From NCBI GenBank assembly GCA_907164885.2, contig OU015490.1:232722241-232786240 (forward strand): 64,000 nt of DNA, written 5' to 3'. Numbering within the stretch: position 1 is the first letter of the stretch; the number at the start of each line of letters is the position of its first letter. The notes beneath the pieces are model-generated. The model worked only from the letters and a program-made list of their open reading frames with translations. It did no database searches and was not told where the DNA came from. A program made the position numbers and the translations under genes. Positions 48,119 through 60,219 of the stretch are shown piece by piece. Origin of the DNA: Dolomedes plantarius (taxonomy: Eukaryota > Arthropoda > Arachnida > Araneae > Dolomedidae).

Positions 48119-49576
48119 CTTTAGATCAACTACAAACACAAGGATGACTGACTAAATTTTTATATTTACAAAAAAAAACTAATTTATTTACAACACTACT
48201 ATTTACAATTTAAATCAATAACAACATCAACAACAAAAAAACTTGGTACACAAATTACTCATTTTTCATTAACTTTTGGCATTTTCTTTTAATTTATATT
48301 TAAAAAGATGTATATCAATTATCCTATACGTTTTGGATTCAAGGAGCATAAATTTATTTATTTTACCTAAGACAAATAACTACTCTCTCTCAAAATCTAT
48401 ATTCTAAAAACAAACATTGATCCCGCACTAAATCATTCGAATTTTCGAGGTTGGGTCTGAACAAGACAAAATGATTTTACACTCACTCAATTGGATGCTA
48501 ACCACACTGGAACACGGGTTACGATCTCATCATCGGGCATGGGATCTCCTTTCTTCTTTCTCGGGTAGCAGGCATTCAAATCTTTATACTGTCGTAGGCA
48601 TCTATCGTCTGCTTCTTCCGCTCCTTTCATCTCCGGACGACTCAATCGGAGCACCAACGGGAAATCGCCATTCTCTCCACCTCTATTCTCAAGTTATTTA
48701 TCGGTGAAGGCAGCAATCAGATTTTCGTCATCAGCAAAAACAAATTTTAATCTCAGGATCAGAAGGCTCTCATATCGGGACGCATCAACCGAATTTCTGC
48801 TCCGCTAAACGACATCTTTCTTTGGGAAACTCCCCAGGCAAGATCAGTTGTTCCTCGATAGTTAAAATAACCACACTTCATCACCTGCGATGCTAAGCAC
48901 CGGGGAAAAGGGAACCCGGGCCCGCATGCAGAAGTGAATCCTCGGAAAAAACTCTAAGTCTTCTATTTATTTTATTTTTTCACAACAATGTCCACGCCTT
49001 CTCATGACTCCTAATCCATTCAGGAAAGCTTTCAAAAATCCACCACTTAGCATCAATTTTCACTTCTTTGATTGGATAACTTCTCAACACATGCATGCCT
49101 ACCTTGCGCCACCTTCAGACCACCCAAAGTCCAGTCCACGTGTTTTGCGGTCTACCTCCCAAACAGACCCCCATAAATTTGTTGACAATAGTTTATTTTC
49201 CTTTAACGTCAAATGTGGCTCCAATCCCCGCTAATCTTGTCTAGGATCGGAAACCACCGACCCCCCGTTTCGCTTAGCCGCTTTTAAATTGGCTATGTCA
49301 CAAAGACGACCGTCCCGTTTTCTAATCAAAGGCGGCTTCCTAACCTTCTAACAAAAATGTAATGAAACAGCCTTCGATCAACTTTATCTCTCTAAAAGAA
49401 ATTTAATTTTTCTTTAAAATCGAAAGTGCTTCATTACATACGCTCCCTCCTCCTAAAAAATCCTAACCAACACTAAACATGTAAAAAATATGCTCCCTTC
49501 CTCGAAAAGTTTACAAAATTCTCAGGTACCAATCTTATACAATTCATGACACTCGTGTGATGGTGTGATGGTATCA

Positions 49577-50019
49577 TGGTGTGATGGTATGGGGTGCCAT
49601 TGCCTACAATACACGGTCACCCCTAGTATTGTTCCGTGGCACCATGACAGCCCAGCGGTATGTTCATGAAATCCTGCAACCACATGTGTTGCCACTCATG
49701 CAACGGCTCCCAGGAGCCATTTTTCAACAAGACAATGCTCGGCCTCATACGGCAAGGGTGTCACAAGACTGTCTCCGCACTGTTATTACCCTTCCTTGGC
49801 CTGCCCGATCCCCAGATTTGTCTCCAATCGAGCATATCTGGGATCAATTGGGACGACGAGTTGGGCATCCCACGGGCATCCCACGGTGTAGAACTAGAGG
49901 CAAGGTTACAGCAAATATGGAACGAAATGTCTCAAGACATCATACAGAACTTGTATGACTCAATGCCCGATCGTATCGCATCGTGCATTCGCGCTAGAGA
50001 AGGTCCAACGGAGTATTAA
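49577..50019 (+). pseudogene. Tc1-family transposase fragment, copy C
   Basis: Begins in the catalytic core at MVWGAIAYNTRSPLVLFRGT and keeps QQDNARPHTA and SPDLSPIEHIWD. A rearrangement near 49870 (a duplicated GGGCATCCCACG) shifts the frame; the tail MSQDIIQNLYDSMPDRIASC is in another frame ending at 50019. The DNA-binding domain and first catalytic Asp are absent. Confidence 0.9.
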
Positions 50020-50174
50020 CTCCTCCGTTCTTTTGCCTTTTTCTCTGAAATAAATTATCCTTTTTCTTTGATTTTCTTATCATTTACTTATATCAAAGTA
50101 GTCATTACGTACGTAAAATTTCGTTTCATTTTGACGACTCCTTCTTGGTGCGCTAATTTTTTTGTCCATGAGTG
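49577..50174 (+). mobile_element. Tc1-like transposon, copy C, 5'-truncated
   Basis: Only the 3' part of the transposase and the right terminal repeat remain, ending at 50174 and followed by TA. The break point at 49577 lies in a stuttered TGGTGTGATGGTAT repeat (49556-49590), suggesting slippage or microhomology repair at the truncation. Confidence 0.9.
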
Positions 50175-50589
50175 TAGTTACAACATACTCTGAATTTTAA
50201 GTTACTTTGCGGCGTTTGGTGACCGTGTCAACAGATGGCGCTACAAGTCCAGCCGAGTTGAGCAGTTGAGTGTGTACACGAGCAAGTTAGTTTTCACCGA
50301 CGTTCTTGCAAGCATAATGACTTCGACCTCGAACTTGCTCGGTGATAGCACGTTGTTGCTTTAGACCTGCGACGCACATGGTGATATTTCATTTTATTTT
50401 TTACAGATTTTTTAAGAACAAAGAAGTGAAATAATTGACTAAGATCATTGACGTACATTTAAAAGACAGGAGTACATGTTTTCTTTTTTAAATTGGAATC
50501 TGGAAAAATTAAGAAAGTTGACAGTTAAAATGTGAAAAAATAAATGATAGTTTGAAAACTTTGTTATTGTTTTTATTTTACCTTTTCAA

Positions 50590-51764
50590 TGGCTGCCTTG
50601 TGCTTGGTGGATTTCAGTTAAAGCTTGAATATCCGGCTTTATGTTCGTCTAGTTCAGGCGCAAGTCTCCTTTGAGGCAAATGTCCACCTTATTTCTTTGT
50701 TTTCTGAGAAGCTGGACAACAGAACTAAATCCTTTTTCAACTAAATATGTTGACGGGAACGAGATGAGAAGTGGTTCAGTTTTTCTCCACAGTGTCCATA
50801 AGCTTCACCCAGGCTAACTCGTAACCTCTCTGCTTGAAAATGATTTTCACCTCACAGTCATACTTCAGATCTAGAAACTCCGTCTGCAAAGAGTTATCAA
50901 GCTTATCCACAGCTTCAAACGAGAATGGATCTAGAATCCAATCCGGAATTTGTAACTTGGTCAAATTTTCAAATCTTGATTCCACGTCAGTTTTTAACTG
51001 GTCAAGGTGATCAGTAAAAATTAGGATTTTGTCTTCTGGGAGTTCAGGAGTCTCGTTATCTGACACTGAATGCTTTTTAAGGGTGGGAAACTTAATCAGC
51101 TCTTTACGGCCAATATTTACCTTGTGAATATCAAACTTGGCGATCAGTGATGAAATATTTCTTTTGGCCTTGATAAGATTCATCTTGTTTCCTTGAAGCC
51201 TTATATTGACTTCGTTCATTTTTTCAAAAATATCTGTAAGGTACGCAAGTTCAACAAATTGGTGAGTTTGGATTCAACGTCCGTGGCCATTTCGTCAATT
51301 CGCCTGCAAACAGTATTGTTGCTCAAAGGAACCTATTGACTTATGTTATTAATAGGGCCCTCGCCTAGCATGATTTCAACAATTTTTGTGGTAGCCGGTA
51401 AAACAAGAGTTTCGCCAATTGTGTGAGGTTTACCATATTTAGCGATCAATAAAGACACCTCGTAAGAAGCAAAAAGACCTTTGTCAAGATCGGTTGCTCG
51501 TTTTTTAAATAATTCACTCACATTAGGCCGTTTATCAGCTTTAGCTTTGAGGTGTTGAAAATTACTAAGTTCTTTACTCACTTTATCACTGTGCACTCTT
51601 GATAAATAATCTTTCATTCGCGAAGACTTCATGGCTTCATTACTAGTAAATGTTTTATCGCACAAAAGACAATGTGGAAACTGCACATTTTGCGGTGACG
51701 CGAAAAAACCGAATTTTAAATACTCAACTGAGTATTAACGACACTTCTTCTTTTTTGAATCCAT
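50590..51764 (-). pseudogene. hAT transposase relic (BED finger, ZBED5/FAM200-like)
   Basis: Start at 51764 with MDSKKKKCR, then an internal TAA, then YSVEYLKFGFF and a BED-type zinc finger (CLLCDKTF and LSRVHSDK). The helical block KYGKPHTIGETLVLPATTKI follows (about 51440-51380). The RNase H-like catalytic core is largely missing between 51333 and 51219; after it come FTDHLDQLKTDVESRFENL and the C-terminal dimerisation part, the last segment in a shifted frame near 50760-50590 with QRN and an AQGSH ending. Several stops and frame changes make it inactive. This group has been exapted as host genes in vertebrates, but nothing here suggests that. Confidence 0.75.
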
Positions 51765-52154
51765 TGTGCATGAACTTCTACACTTCAAAATAAACGCACA
51801 AAAACAGAAAAGACACGCACAAAAACTGATGGTGAGGCACACAAAGGCTAGTGAAGACTGAAGACGAATGCAGGTCAATGGCAAGTGTGTTGTGATAGAA
51901 GGAGGGGGGAGGGAGTTGAGTTACCAGTCGGCCGCGCTGAGCAACAACAGGTGGGGACTGTGGAGAGGGGTGAGTGCAGTAAACTCACGGCTGAGAATTG
52001 CTAGTGACTCGTTCTAGCCGGCAACTTCTACTGTACAGTACTATTTTAATTCTTCTCCCTTTGAATACTCATCGCCCCCCCACTTATTTATTGTCCCCCC
52101 TGATAACCCAAATCACCCACTTGGGGGCGATCGCCCCCAGGTTGGGAATCACTG
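50590..52154 (-). mobile_element. hAT element of the BED-finger (ZBED5-like) type, decayed
   Basis: The right end reads, on the minus strand, CAGTGATTCCCAACCTGGGG with GCGATCGCCCCC following. A matching left end was not found before Tc1 copy C. The transposase lies on the minus strand from 51764 to about 50590. Confidence 0.7.
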
Positions 52155-52337
52155 TATTAGATAATGCTTATAAATGACCTGATTGACGCTAAACCCTTCG
52201 TATGACATCAACTTCTACAGTGGTTTCTGTAGTAGAAGCCAGAACATTTACAATATTTAAAAAAAAGTCGAGACTGCTAAATGCTTGAATTTTATTATTC
52301 AATAGGATTTTGTATTGCTATATTTAGTAGTAATTTT

Positions 52338-52510
52338 TGCACCCAATGTAGCCTTGTGGTACGCGTCGGCTGTTGGTACAGAGGCCGCTCGGATCGAATC
52401 CAACAAGTGCTATTAAATACCATCGTGAGTAGGTTGCATATGGGCAGTTAAATCCGTAGACCGGAGAGTCCTTCTATGGTGTAGGGGGAAGCTAGGCCGG
52501 TGAATAACAA
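52338..52510 (+). mobile_element. tRNA-derived SINE, second family
   Basis: TAGCCTTGTGG (A box, 52351) and GGATCGAATCC (B box, about 52393) have tRNA-like spacing, and the head resembles a tRNA with a GCACC...GTGC closing stem. The body continues to about 52510 with no match to the other SINEs. No clear target duplication was found. Confidence 0.6.
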
Positions 52511-53868
52511 GGGAAATAAAAGTGGTAGTACAAAATAGCACGTGAAAGATACAAACCCAGATACCATCAATAACCAAGGCAGATCACCATCTAGTTGAAA
52601 GGATAGGAAACGAGAAAAACCTTGTACTTCATTGCCAAAAGAACTAACACCACAAGTTAATGAGATAACGAAATAGGATTTTATTGTAAATCAGTTAGGG
52701 CTAGGGACATGACACGAGGTCAATCCAAAGACTAAAATTTAGAGAATAAACTAAGCCGAAAATGGGGGAATTAAATAATTAAGTTACCAATTTAAATTAA
52801 AAGAGAGAGAAGGATAAGCTGATGAACAACCATGTAAAAACTTGCAGCGTCCGTACCATTTCTCCACATGGCACTATAGCGGTCTCGAGCGAAGATATCC
52901 CTAATCAAAAACTCCGCAGAGCTGGGCTGGTCACGTTCTCGGACGTCGGCTTACGGTAGAAGTCCAGTTTTTCGCCTCTGACCTCGACGGGTCAAAGTGT
53001 GCTGCGCAGAGCCTCGCATTCACATCCGCCGCGCAGGCTCTCCTAATCGCTCGCCTTTCACCCATTGGTCAAAGCGACAACGATAGCACAGCCGTTGCCA
53101 AATCACCTGTGACCAGGGCGCCTTGAGAGCTGAATTACTGTCGTTGACATTCTTTTAAGTTCATGCAAACCTCACAACGGGCTTGCGAACAACTCATATC
53201 ACACTCCATATCACATCTCTCTCGTGGGACACAAAAAATGAGAAAAAAACTTACTACGTTACGGGGAGTCTTTGAATCAACCACTTACCATAAATACATG
53301 GGGAACAAAATCAGGTTCGCCAGTACCTGTGCAAATCAAAATCATATTAATATTTCAATTCAAAACACATTAACAGTTGCAGCAACACAATGCATCACTC
53401 AAAATAACTTTTGAACAGAATTCGATATTTAATTTTATACAATAATTTGCAAAAAACAACCTTGAAATGCACCATTATCTCAAAAAAAATTTTTTCAGTT
53501 GTTAGACTCTCGTCTTCCATTCTTAAGTGGAATTGATGAACGTGAGTAATAGCGTCTTCAATGAGCCCAAAAGAAGCGCAAACAGGTGTCGAACGATATA
53601 CACCTTTGGAGAAGTGCGACAATAGGTAAAAGGACGCAAATCATTTAGAATGATTTGCGAAATCCATTAGCGGCGAGCTTTTACCTTGGAAAAGTCGGCA
53701 GGAAAGAAAATTCGTCATAGATGGTTCGAGAAGGCGCTGAGAAGAATGGATAAATAAAGACGGTGTTGCGAATGGAGGGGAGAATAGATTTGGACTGTTG
53801 AAGGGTCAACACGCGTACGGAGAGAGGGTCTCGTACGGACTTTGAATAATGAGCCCTGCTCTCATGAG
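52511..53868. other. Anonymous DNA
   Basis: A GC-richer part (52840-53110) shows no coding motif. The frame at 53163-53414 and the minus frame at 53395-53622 have no recognisable features. Confidence 0.4.
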
Positions 53869-54264
53869 TGTAGTAACGTTCGTAGGAACGAACCTTTGTA
53901 AATGATTTATTTAACCAAGATTTTAATGTGTCAATAAAACAGATGTAAATAAGAGTTGGTGCTACAGTTATGATTACTTCTACACGATAATGATTTGTCG
54001 GATCACGACTATAAAGGTTAACATTAGTTACTTAATTAGTTTTGTGCTTATCAATCATCGAATGAATCAGAGAGTCGTGCAAACTTACAACACATTCCCA
54101 TTAAACAGTCCAAATGGAGAAGTTGTCACATTAAATTGAAAAGTAGACACTGCATTTCAAAAGTTCCTACCCAATCGAGTAATTATGCAAACCTTCAATC
54201 TGGATTCATTAGACTTTTTCTTCTTTCAACTACATTGCACAAAACCTTTGCATAATGTCTGACA
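53869..54264 (-). mobile_element. Candidate 3' LTR of the Gypsy-type element
   Basis: On the minus strand it would begin TGTCAGACATTATGC and end CGTTACTACA, both typical Gypsy-LTR ends, over 396 bp. It lies downstream of pol in the right position. There is no second copy on the other side of gag, and no convincing polypurine tract before it, so this is tentative. Confidence 0.35.
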
Positions 54265-54374
54265 ATTATGCACCAGCATGATTCTTACCAACACAAAAAT
54301 TCATATTTCATTCCAACGAATCATGACTTTCAATTACACAAATTCTTAACAACAAAAGCACAATTTAAATTATT

Positions 54375-54490
54375 ACACACATATTCAAAAACAAAGGCAT
54401 ACTCAAAACCAAAGGCATATTCAAAACAAAAGGCATATTCAACACCAAAGGCATATTCAAAACAAAAGGCATATTCAACACCAAAGGATC
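54375..54490. repeat. 18-bp tandem repeat
   Basis: About six units of AAAGGCATATTCAAAACA or variants alternating with 'caacacca'. It lies in the 3' noncoding part of the retroelement. The Lys-Ala-Tyr-Ser repeat frame is on the strand opposite to the element and is probably not translated. Confidence 0.9.
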
Positions 54491-54670
54491 CTTTTTTCAA
54501 TTTCACACCTTTTGTCATTTCACTTCATCTTACATTAGGTCAGCTGACTCAAATTTCAAAAACTTCACATCTTTCAACCAAAATTTAATACAAAAAAATC
54601 AAAAAAATTCAAATCACGTGAAAACTTTCATTGTGGTATACCAACATTTGTCTTAGTTAAGTGTGTGCAT

Positions 54671-54790
54671 GAGACTCTAGTTAATTGTATACTTGGGACA
54701 TTAGTTAATTGTATAATTGGGACACTAGTTAATTGCATACATGGGACACTAGTTAATTGCATACTTGGGACACTAGTTAATTGCATACTT
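54671..54790. repeat. 24-bp tandem repeat, five units
   Basis: The unit is GACACTAGTTAATTGCATAC plus TTGG, with variants toward the left. It lies between pol and the candidate LTR. Confidence 0.9.
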
Positions 54791-55303
54791 GGCCAAGATT
54801 TATAAGTTACTATTACATTTACAAAAGAAAAAGAAACAAAAAAACAAAAAAAATAGTAACACAACAGTGAGTACACATGACTCCAGTTCAAATTGACATA
54901 TTCAGGATACAAGCATAACACACAACCAATAGGTAAGGCTCAATAGTAGAGATAAAATTTAAGAACTTCATACCAAGTTTTACTTTTGAAAAAAAATTAT
55001 TTCAAGTTAAATTCAATGCAAAGACTATTATTTACAACCTACATTACTGATTATTACTGTAGAAGAAATATAGATTATATAATTACAAAGCAAGGGAGAA
55101 TTTTGAATAATGAGCATCTTAAGGTGTAATATAACATATCCATCAAGTTACATGTAAATAAACTCAATACCCTAGGAATATCAAGATTTACAATGTACAC
55201 ACAAAGAGAGTTGATCAGGCTATCCCTGTTGATGTTTACATTACATACACAAAGTAAAAAAAACAAAGCATAATATTAATCTTTAAAAAAAACACTGCAT
55301 ACT

Positions 55304-58300
55304 CTAGGTACGACTTCTCAAGTAATACCTAGGAGCAACAGGTGAAGCGGGCAAATTTTGACTAGGAGCATTTAAGTAAGATGCTCTGGGCGGAAGCAAA
55401 AGCAACCTATTTAGATGAACTATGAACTCTTTTGCAGACGTATTTTCCGCAAGACGAATGAGATAGTCTACATCAGAGACTCATTTAACTACAACAAAGG
55501 GACCGTCAAACTTAGGCTTATATTTCTCCTTACCTTTCAAATATACTAAATCATCAGATTTAAACTTTCTAAGTTTTGATTTTTCTAACTGCCTCGCCTT
55601 TTGCGTTACCTGGTGTGTTTGCAGCTTGTCATATACAAAATTATACATCTTAGTAACATTTTTAAACATGTCCTCAATGTATGAAGACTTATCCAGTTGA
55701 TTTAAAGTTATATCAGCATGAAAAGTATGAAATAGTAAAGATAGAGCTCTACCAAAGTGGATTGCATTAGGTGACAAATTAGTTGTACTGTGCACAGAAG
55801 CATTGTACACAGCCTTATGAAGAAGAACAGCATATTTAAATTCAATTCTACTCTCAGTTAAAGATCTTATAGAGGTTCTAATAGATAAGTTAACTCTTTC
55901 TGACACAGAGTTAGCTTCAGGGTGTCCTGAGCTAGTATGAATTAATTTAATACCTAAAAGTTCATTAAATTTCTCGAAACATTCAGCAGTAAACTGGGTG
56001 CCCAAATCTGTCAAGAGCAACAAAGGACGCCCATAGGTTGTGATGTACCATAAGAGGTTGTCAACCACCCCTTTTAACATGATATTCTGTAAAATACTCA
56101 TCTCCAAGTGCCTAGAGAAGTGATCGACAAGAGTAAGAATATGCACACCATTGTTAAAAGGACCAACAATATCCATCGATATAAATTGGCCAGGAGCATA
56201 TGGAATTACAGTTGACTGGAAAAGAGCAGGTTTAACTGAATGAGGCTTATTTTTAAAACATATTGTACATGAATTAATGAAATTTATGGTGTCAGTATAC
56301 ATTCCAGACCAATAATACTTATTGCATAAAAAATCATAGGTTTTACATATTCCCAAATGGGAGAAATGTGCAATACTTAAAACTTTAGCTTTTAAACTTT
56401 GGGGAACCATAATTTTAGCATCATTCATACATTCACTATTGTCCTTCAAAAACATTAATAATTTAGTTTCAGGATGAATAAAATATTTACTATTATCATC
56501 ACTAGAAATTGGATTTTCACCAATATTTTTATAGATTTTACTATTTTTCTTATCAATTAACTGTTCTTTTAGTAGAGTTGCAATAGAAACTTCATTTACA
56601 CCATCATTGTCATTAACATTTACATTCATATTATTGCAGTTATTATCTATATGCATATCATTATCATTACAATTGCTTACATTAATATCACTATTCACAA
56701 TCTCTTCATTGTTTACACTATTATTATTACTATTGCATGCATACATGTCATCAATTATTATATCATTAAAATCAATATTAGTACATAAGTCAGTATTATT
56801 ATTATCATGCACAGAAAGATCACAACTGCCTCCACTGTTGTTATAAATATCACTTTGAGCCATCACATGTTGACAGAACTCCTCATCATTGTCAACTACT
56901 TCAGTGGGCAATACAGCATTTTCTTCCACAAGTAAGGGATTGTTGTTGAGGGATTCACTGTTATCTTCAAAATTCTCTCTAGAAAGATAGTCATCCAGGA
57001 CGTTTTCTTTACCAGGTATATGCTGAAAAACGAAACTGAACTCGCTCAGCTCATTGAGCCATCGAGTAGTTATATCTCCAGGTGATTTTGTGCGTTTGTA
57101 AAATTCCAACGGCTTGCTGTCTGACAGAATTACAAATTCCCTGTTGTAAAGATAGAACTTAAAGGCTAAAATACCTTTTACAATGGCCATAAGTTCCAAT
57201 TTTAGGGCCGAATACCTTTGCTCGGTTTTAGATAGAGCTTTACTGAAATAGGCCACAGGATACCTTTCACCATTATGCACCTGCATAAGAGTAGCAGCAA
57301 TTGCTACCTTGGAGGCGTCAGTGTTCAGAACAAAAGGCAGGTCAAAATTTGGCTGCTTAACAAAAGGTTTAGAAAAGAAGGTGTCTTGCAATTTTTTAAA
57401 GGCAGACTGATGATTTGGTGTCAAGATGAATGCAGTTCTAGGTGAAGTTAATTTCAGGAGGGAATTAATTAGGTTAGCAAAGTCATTAATGAAATGCCTA
57501 TAAAAGGAACATAAACCAATAAATCTTTTTGGCTGTTTAGGATTAGAGGGAGTTGGGAAAGAAGTAATTTTATACACATTAGAAGTTATGGGCTGCACAG
57601 TATTCTCAGAAATTTTGAAACCAAGATAATTGATGGTAGAGGTATGGAACAAACATTTTGAGGCCGAAAGAGTAAGGTTATATTTTTTAAAGACATTAAA
57701 GATACTATTGAGTTTATCTACCATCTCATTAAAGGAATTAGCACCAACTATAACATCATCCTGATAAGCAAAACATCCAGAAACAGCAATTTCCTCTATT
57801 AAAATATCCATTAAGGATTGAAAGGTGGCTGCAGCAGTTTTTAGACCGAGCACTAGGCGCTTATAACAGTAAATACCCCAGGGAGTAGTAAATGATAACC
57901 TATCCTGCAGCTCTTTTGGTAGATGTATCTGGTGGTACGCATGAGACAAATCAAGTGAAGAGAAAAATTTGTACTTTGCTACATTAGAAATAATAGTCTG
58001 AATCTTAGGTAAAGGGTACGAGGAAGGTAAGATCAACTGATTGAGTAACCTCAAATCCAAGGCAAGCCGAAATTTTTGTTTTCCTGAACCATCATCCTTC
58101 ATTTTAACTAAAATCATGGGACAGGCCCAAGGAGAAATATTACGTTTTATTATATTTGCTTCTTCTAACTGAGCAAATTGCTCTTGAGCTTCATTCTGAA
58201 GACTCTGAGGAACAGGAAATGGCAAAGTTTTAACTGGGAAATTAGATTGAAAATTAATTTGAGGTTCTACTAGATCAGTATGACCTATCGTAGATAGAGA

Positions 58301-58795
58301 TTTTGAAAAAATTACATCATGATTAGCCAAAAGGTTTTGCAATTTAAGTTTTTCCTCAACACATAGGTGATTTAAATTAAAGTCATTCAAACAAAATTCA
58401 GCTTTCCTTTTAATTATAGTTTCCTTAGAGGCTTGAATTAAATTTACTTGCTCACTATTATTACAACTATTACAAGGGGATTGGGAACTACACTCAACCT
58501 GCACATCAGAAATTTCAGACAAAGTACCAATCAACATATCTTTGTTTAAATGAACCACATGATTTACATTATTTACAATGGGAATAAAAGATTTACTATT
58601 GCACTTATTATATATAATATCACTATTGAAAACAGACTCACTTATATGAATATCAGTTTTGTTAACTTTCGGTTCAAACAAGAAACTCATGTCATTAGGA
58701 CACTCACCACACGTTACGCTTGCATAACAAGATGCTTTAGGAGGAATCTTACACTTTTGCAACAAATACACAGGATACTCATTACAGGAATTAAG
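55304..58795 (-). pseudogene. Gypsy-type pol: RT, RNase H and integrase
   Basis: An open frame of about 1100 codons from 58795 to a TGA at 55481-55483, after which the same frame runs on 59 codons to a natural-looking TAG at 55304. RT: FRLALDLRLLNQLI, SSLDLSHAYHQI and the active-site YQDD near residue 335 (counting from 58771). RNase H: LNTDASKVAIAA (near 482), LELMAIVKG and LSDSKPL. An Asn/Asp-rich insert of roughly 130 residues follows. Integrase: a zinc-binding HHCC region ending CTICF, then SMDIVGPF, LTDLGTQF and SVSERVN, giving the DDE triad. The tail past the TGA ends in HLNRLLLLPPR. Domains look intact, so the copy is young, but it is broken by the TGA, the Tc1 insertion and a frame mismatch with protease. 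Confidence 0.9.
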
Positions 58796-58804
58796 TCACT
58801 TATA

Positions 58805-60217
58805 CACTCATGGACAAAAAAATTAGCGCACCAAGAAATAATTGCGGGATCGTAACGAAATTTGCAATGAAGGTACATGTCGGGGAGATATGTAAATGAT
58901 TAGAAATGCAGCGTGATTGCGCATTACGTATAACCGGTAGAGGGCGTTGAACATCGTACTCTGTGGAGTATAAAACAGGTAACCAAAGCTTGTTTGAGTA
59001 TGTTGAATCATTTACAAAGGAAGAGCTGAGATAGACATGCCATTACGCCGTGTTCGAAGACAATATAAGCAGTTGTCGCAGTTTGAGAGGGGGAGAATCG
59101 TCGGGATGATGGAAGCTGGGTGGTCAGCTAGGCGAGTAGCTCGTCAATTAGGCCTCTCTGATTGTGTTGTGAGGAGGTGTTGGGACCAGTGGACCCGAGA
59201 GATGTCATGTACATGAAGACCAGGCTCAGGACGCCCTCGACAGACCAGTCGTCGAGAAGACCGCCACATCGTAAGAAATGCACGCGTACAGCCAACTGCT
59301 TCATCGGCCGCCATCCAGGCCCAGGTAGCACCTTCACTAGGGGCCTTTGTGTCTTCTCGAACCATACGAAGGCGCCTGGCAGAAGGACAGTTGGTATCGC
59401 GGCGCCCATTTCGTGTGCTGCCCTTGACGCCCAGCCATCGACGCCTCCGTTTGGAGTTTTGCCGCGCACGAGGAAACTGGACTGCAGCGGAATGGAACCA
59501 GGTCGTCTTTAGCGACGAATCCAGATTCAATCTCGGCAGTGATGACAATCGTGCTCGTGTGTGGAGAGCCCGTGGTGAACGCTTCAATCCTGCCTTTGCT
59601 GTACAGCGACACATCGCTCCCACAGCTGGTGTGATGGTATGGGGTGCCATTGTCTACAATACACGGTCACCCCTAGTATTGTTCCGTGGCACCATGACAG
59701 CCCATCGGTATGTTCACGAAATCCTGCAACCACATGTGTTGCCACTCATGCAACGGCTCCCAGGAGCCATTTTTCAACAAGACAATGCTCGGCCTCATAC
59801 GGCAAGGGTGTCACAAGACTGTCTCCGCACTGTTACTACCCTTCCTTGGCCTGCCCGATCCCCAGATTTGTCTCCAATCGAGCATATCTGGGATCATTTG
59901 GGACGACGAGTTGGGCATCCCACGAGTTTGAACGAACTAGAGGCAAGGTTACAGCAAATATGGAACGAAATGTCTCAAGACATCATACAGAACTTGTATG
60001 ACTCAATGCCCGATCGTATCGCATCGTGCATTCGCGCTAGAGGGGGTCCAACGGAGTATTAACTCCTCCGTTCTTTTGCCTTTTTCTCTGAAATAAATTA
60101 TTCTTTGTCTTTGATTTTCTTATCATTTACTTATATCAAAGTAGTCATTACATATGTAAAATTTCGTTTCATTTTGACGACTCCTTCTTGGTGCGCTAAT
60201 TTTTTTGTCCATGAGTG
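58805..60217 (+). mobile_element. Tc1-like transposon, copy D
   Basis: The element is 1413 bp with terminal repeats CACTCATGGACAAAAAAATT, flanked by TA (58803-58804 and 60218-60219). It is oriented opposite to the retrotransposon it interrupts. It is the best-preserved of the four copies. Confidence 0.97.
59037..60062 (+). pseudogene. Tc1-family transposase, copy D (one nonsense codon)
   Basis: The frame runs 341 codons from ATG 59037 to TAA 60062 and is broken only by TGA at 59214-59216 (codon 60); copies A and B have CGA there, a CpG-type change. Domains: helix-turn-helix SQFERGRIVGMMEAGWS (residues about 14-30) and RRVARQLGLSD, the GRPRQTSRRE linker, a second basic region with SSRTIRRRLAEGQ, and the catalytic motifs VVFSDESRFNL, IFQQDNARPHT and SPDLSPIEHIWD. 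It carries neither the shared A/B frameshift nor their TAG. The second Asp and the Glu are separated by 32 residues, against 34 in classical Tc1. Confidence 0.95.
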
Positions 60218-60219
60218 TA

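Larger units (their letters stand above)
47307..49438 (-). mobile_element. Diverged relative of the 1.5-kb LTR, split by a hAT insertion
   Basis: On the minus strand it starts TGTAATGAAGCACTTTCG and shares blocks with the solo LTR at 25067-27981: 'attacattttt', 'ttgggtggtc', and near the end 'gggtgcg', 'attttggttagtacaa' and 'gggcg'. Immediately upstream on the minus strand is GGAGGAGGGAGCG, a likely polypurine tract, suggesting a 3' LTR with the internal region lost. With the hAT element removed it is about 1.5 kb, as in the other copy. Its left boundary is approximate. Confidence 0.55.

Noticed and set aside
54268..54588. Plus-strand Lys-Ala-Tyr-Ser repeat protein
   Set aside because: It is the translation of the 18-bp tandem repeat on the strand opposite to the retrotransposon; no signal peptide or homologue is recognised.
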